DNA from: Caryophanales bacterium UBA7029
GTDB lineage: Bacteria > Bacillota_I > Bacilli_A > RFN20 > CAG-826
DNA length: 14,708 bases
Reading direction: 5' to 3'
NCBI GenBank assembly: GCA_002494205.1
Contig: DLBE01000027.1
Span: forward strand, 1-14,708
Below, piece by piece: positions 13,341-14,708 of the stretch (the first letter of the stretch is position 1; every line of letters begins with the position of its first letter). Both the position numbers and the translations under genes were made by a program. The notes beneath the pieces were generated by a model. The model worked only from the letters and a program-made list of their open reading frames with translations. It had not been told where the DNA came from and searched no databases.

Positions 13341-14672
13341 TTATTTTCCGCTAATTGGGAGTTTTCCGACGTAAATTGAAGGAGCAGACATTTGGTTAGA
13401 GATAACCAATTTTAAGTTATTTGCAATTCCCTTAATGTTTTTAAAAACATTAATAAGATTACCTGCAACAGTTATTAATGCTAATGGTTCTGCTTTTTTA
13501 CCATTACGAATCATAAACCCGGCGCATTGAAGCGAAAAGTTTCCTGAATGTGGATTAAGACCTGAATGAAGTCCTTGAAGTTCTGTTAGATAAACGCCCT
13601 CATCTATTTGGGAAATTAATTCTTCTTCACTCTTTTTACCTGGTTTAACGACTACATAACCAACATCTGCGGAAGCTTTTGATCCTTGCCCATAACCATT
13701 ACCGGTTGGCTCGACCCCATCTTTTGCTGCAGTTTGAAGTGTATAAAGGTAAGTAGAAACAACACCTTTCTTAAACAAATATTTTTTGTTTGTAGCAACG
13801 CCTTCATCATCAAAATATTTAAAAAACATATTCTTTTCTAAAGGATTTTCGATAACAGTGAACTTTTTGCTGAATACTTGTCGACCTAATTTACCTTCTA
13901 ATAATGAAGTGTGTTTTTGAACATCCTCTGCATTCAAAGAGTTAATTAAGAATGATACGAGAGTTGCGACGCAATCTTGATTTAGAACAACTGGGTATTT
14001 TTTAGAATCGCATTGGACTGATCCAAGTTTAGATAGTGCATCTTTTGCAACGTTTTCGACAAATTTATCGATATTAAATTCATTTTCATTTAATGATGCG
14101 AATATATCAAAACCTGTTCTAACTTCCTCACCAGCTTTTGCTGTCACTTCAGCATAATAAGTGTAACCATTCATTTTTTGGGATAGCTTTAATCCGTATG
14201 AATTAGTCTTTTTGAAATGGTTTGATGAAGCTTGATAACCAACTGTAACGACTTCATTAATGCGTTTATCGTAAGCTAATAATTTTTTCTCAATTTCAAG
14301 CAAAATACCCACTTTTTCTTGGATATTTTCAGAAAAATCGATATTTTTTGATACATTTTTCTTGTGGTACTTTTCACTGCCTTTAAAGATAAAAACAGGA
14401 TCATTATTTTCGACTACAGAGGCGGCTCTTTTAATTTCTCTTATTAACAATTCAGGAGAATTTTTATTAACGTTATCAACAGAGACTGACCCCATTTTTC
14501 CTTTATAAATACCGCGTGCAACAAGTTCATATGAGTTGTTATCAGTCAAAGAATCAACCTCACTGTGGTAGATAGAAACAGATAAAGAACTTGTTTCGTT
14601 AGATGCTAAGTCAGCAGATTCAAAACCGTTTTCTTTTGCAAGTTCAAAAAATTTCTTTTCATTTAGTTTCAT
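13341..14672 (-). CDS. pmbA: TldE/PmbA-type metalloprotease subunit
   Basis: PmbA (TldE) is the non-catalytic half of the TldD/TldE heterodimeric zinc protease, a cytoplasmic enzyme that degrades unfolded peptides and in E. coli trims microcin B17 and CcdA. The protein has 443 residues, as usual for the family. It lacks the HExxxH zinc site of TldD, which assigns it to the TldE side. The C-terminal domain carries family motifs LQGLHSGLNPHSGNFSLQ, CAGFMIRNGK, ALITVAGNL and the final SAPSIYVGKLPISGK. The N-terminal part (about 1-190) matches the mixed alpha/beta domain of the family. The ATG is preceded by GGAGGAGAA and overlaps the tldD stop by ATGA at the window edge, so the two subunits are made coupled. 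No terminator follows, so some transcripts may continue into the 570-residue gene. Confidence 0.94.
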   Translation of the reverse strand: MKLNEKKFFELAKENGFESADLASNETSSLSVSIYHSEVDSLTDNNSYELVARGIYKGKMGSVSVDNVNKNSPELLIREIKRAASVVENNDPVFIFKGSEKYHKKNVSKNIDFSENIQEKVGILLEIEKKLLAYDKRINEVVTVGYQASSNHFKKTNSYGLKLSQKMNGYTYYAEVTAKAGEEVRTGFDIFASLNENEFNIDKFVENVAKDALSKLGSVQCDSKKYPVVLNQDCVATLVSFLINSLNAEDVQKHTSLLEGKLGRQVFSKKFTVIENPLEKNMFFKYFDDEGVATNKKYLFKKGVVSTYLYTLQTAAKDGVEPTGNGYGQGSKASADVGYVVVKPGKKSEEELISQIDEGVYLTELQGLHSGLNPHSGNFSLQCAGFMIRNGKKAEPLALITVAGNLINVFKNIKGIANNLKLVISNQMSAPSIYVGKLPISGK

Positions 14673-14708
14673 TTAATTTCTCCTCCATTTCCGCCAACTG
14701 TCATTTCT
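14669..14708 (-). CDS. tldD: Zinc metalloprotease TldD, C-terminal end (partial)
   Basis: Only the last 12 codons are in the window: EMTVGGNGGEIK, then TGA at 14671-14669. A C-terminus ending in MTVGG followed by a short Gly-rich tail is characteristic of TldD. The stop overlaps the pmbA start (ATGA), and the GGA-rich codons of this tail also form the pmbA Shine-Dalgarno. The catalytic HExxxH region would lie outside the window, so activity cannot be judged here. Confidence 0.8.
   Translation of the reverse strand, partial: EMTVGGNGGEIK

Noticed and set aside
1..14708. Mycoplasma genetic code (TGA read as Trp)
   Set aside because: TGA is the stop of psuG and tldD at family-correct C-termini, and tryptophan is encoded by TGG.
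1..14708. Mobile elements, CRISPR arrays, tRNA genes or defence islands
   Set aside because: No transposase, integrase, direct-repeat array or tRNA-like fold was seen; genes are tightly packed and have housekeeping or envelope roles.

Overview
The window is AT-rich, densely packed chromosomal DNA from a low-GC Bacillota-type bacterium. Gene content and order suggest an uncultured Bacilli, Erysipelotrichia or Mollicutes-related lineage; this is an inference from protein style and synteny, not a proven placement. The standard bacterial code is used. TGA acts as a stop at psuG and tldD, where it overlaps the next ATG, and tryptophan is written TGG, so Mycoplasma code 4 does not apply. No insertion sequence, prophage, CRISPR array or tRNA gene is visible, and no gene-free stretch exceeds about 150 bases.

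Left part (1-4678, + strand): the 3' end of gyrB, then gyrA, serS, a small (about 80 nt) SRP RNA gene and tadA. This is a compressed version of the arrangement near the replication origin in Bacillus relatives (gyrB-gyrA ... serS ... tadA/SRP RNA), so the window probably lies near oriC. A Rho-independent terminator closes the gyrB-gyrA-serS unit, and the SRP RNA promoter is embedded in it. The tadA start lies only a few bases after the SRP RNA 3' end. GyrA has Ala and Ser at the two positions that usually anchor fluoroquinolones.

Middle part (4742-9715, + strand): a tight four-gene unit. It encodes a CtpE-like P-type cation ATPase, pseudouridine-5'-phosphate glycosidase (PsuG), a DhaS-like TetR-family regulator, and a membrane protein that looks like an M50 (site-2 protease) relative with a broken HEXXH motif. 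The first three genes overlap (14 bp and 4 bp), the fourth follows after 9 bp, and a bidirectional terminator ends the unit.

Right part (9732-14708): on the minus strand, mscL and a small Cro/C1-like HTH gene are fused by a TAATG stop-start. Divergent from mscL, degV (a FakB-like fatty-acid-binding protein) runs on the plus strand to a second terminator. Beyond it, on the minus strand, lie a 570-residue membrane protein with a large extracytoplasmic region carrying a duplicated module of about 47 residues, then pmbA (tldE), and at the window edge the last 12 codons of tldD, which overlaps pmbA by ATGA.

Most of the window is housekeeping. The less ordinary points are the nested serS terminator/SRP RNA/tadA junction, the GyrA quinolone-pocket residues, the ATPase-PsuG-TetR-pseudoprotease operon, and the unrecognised 570-residue protein with its repeat and a palindrome inside its promoter.
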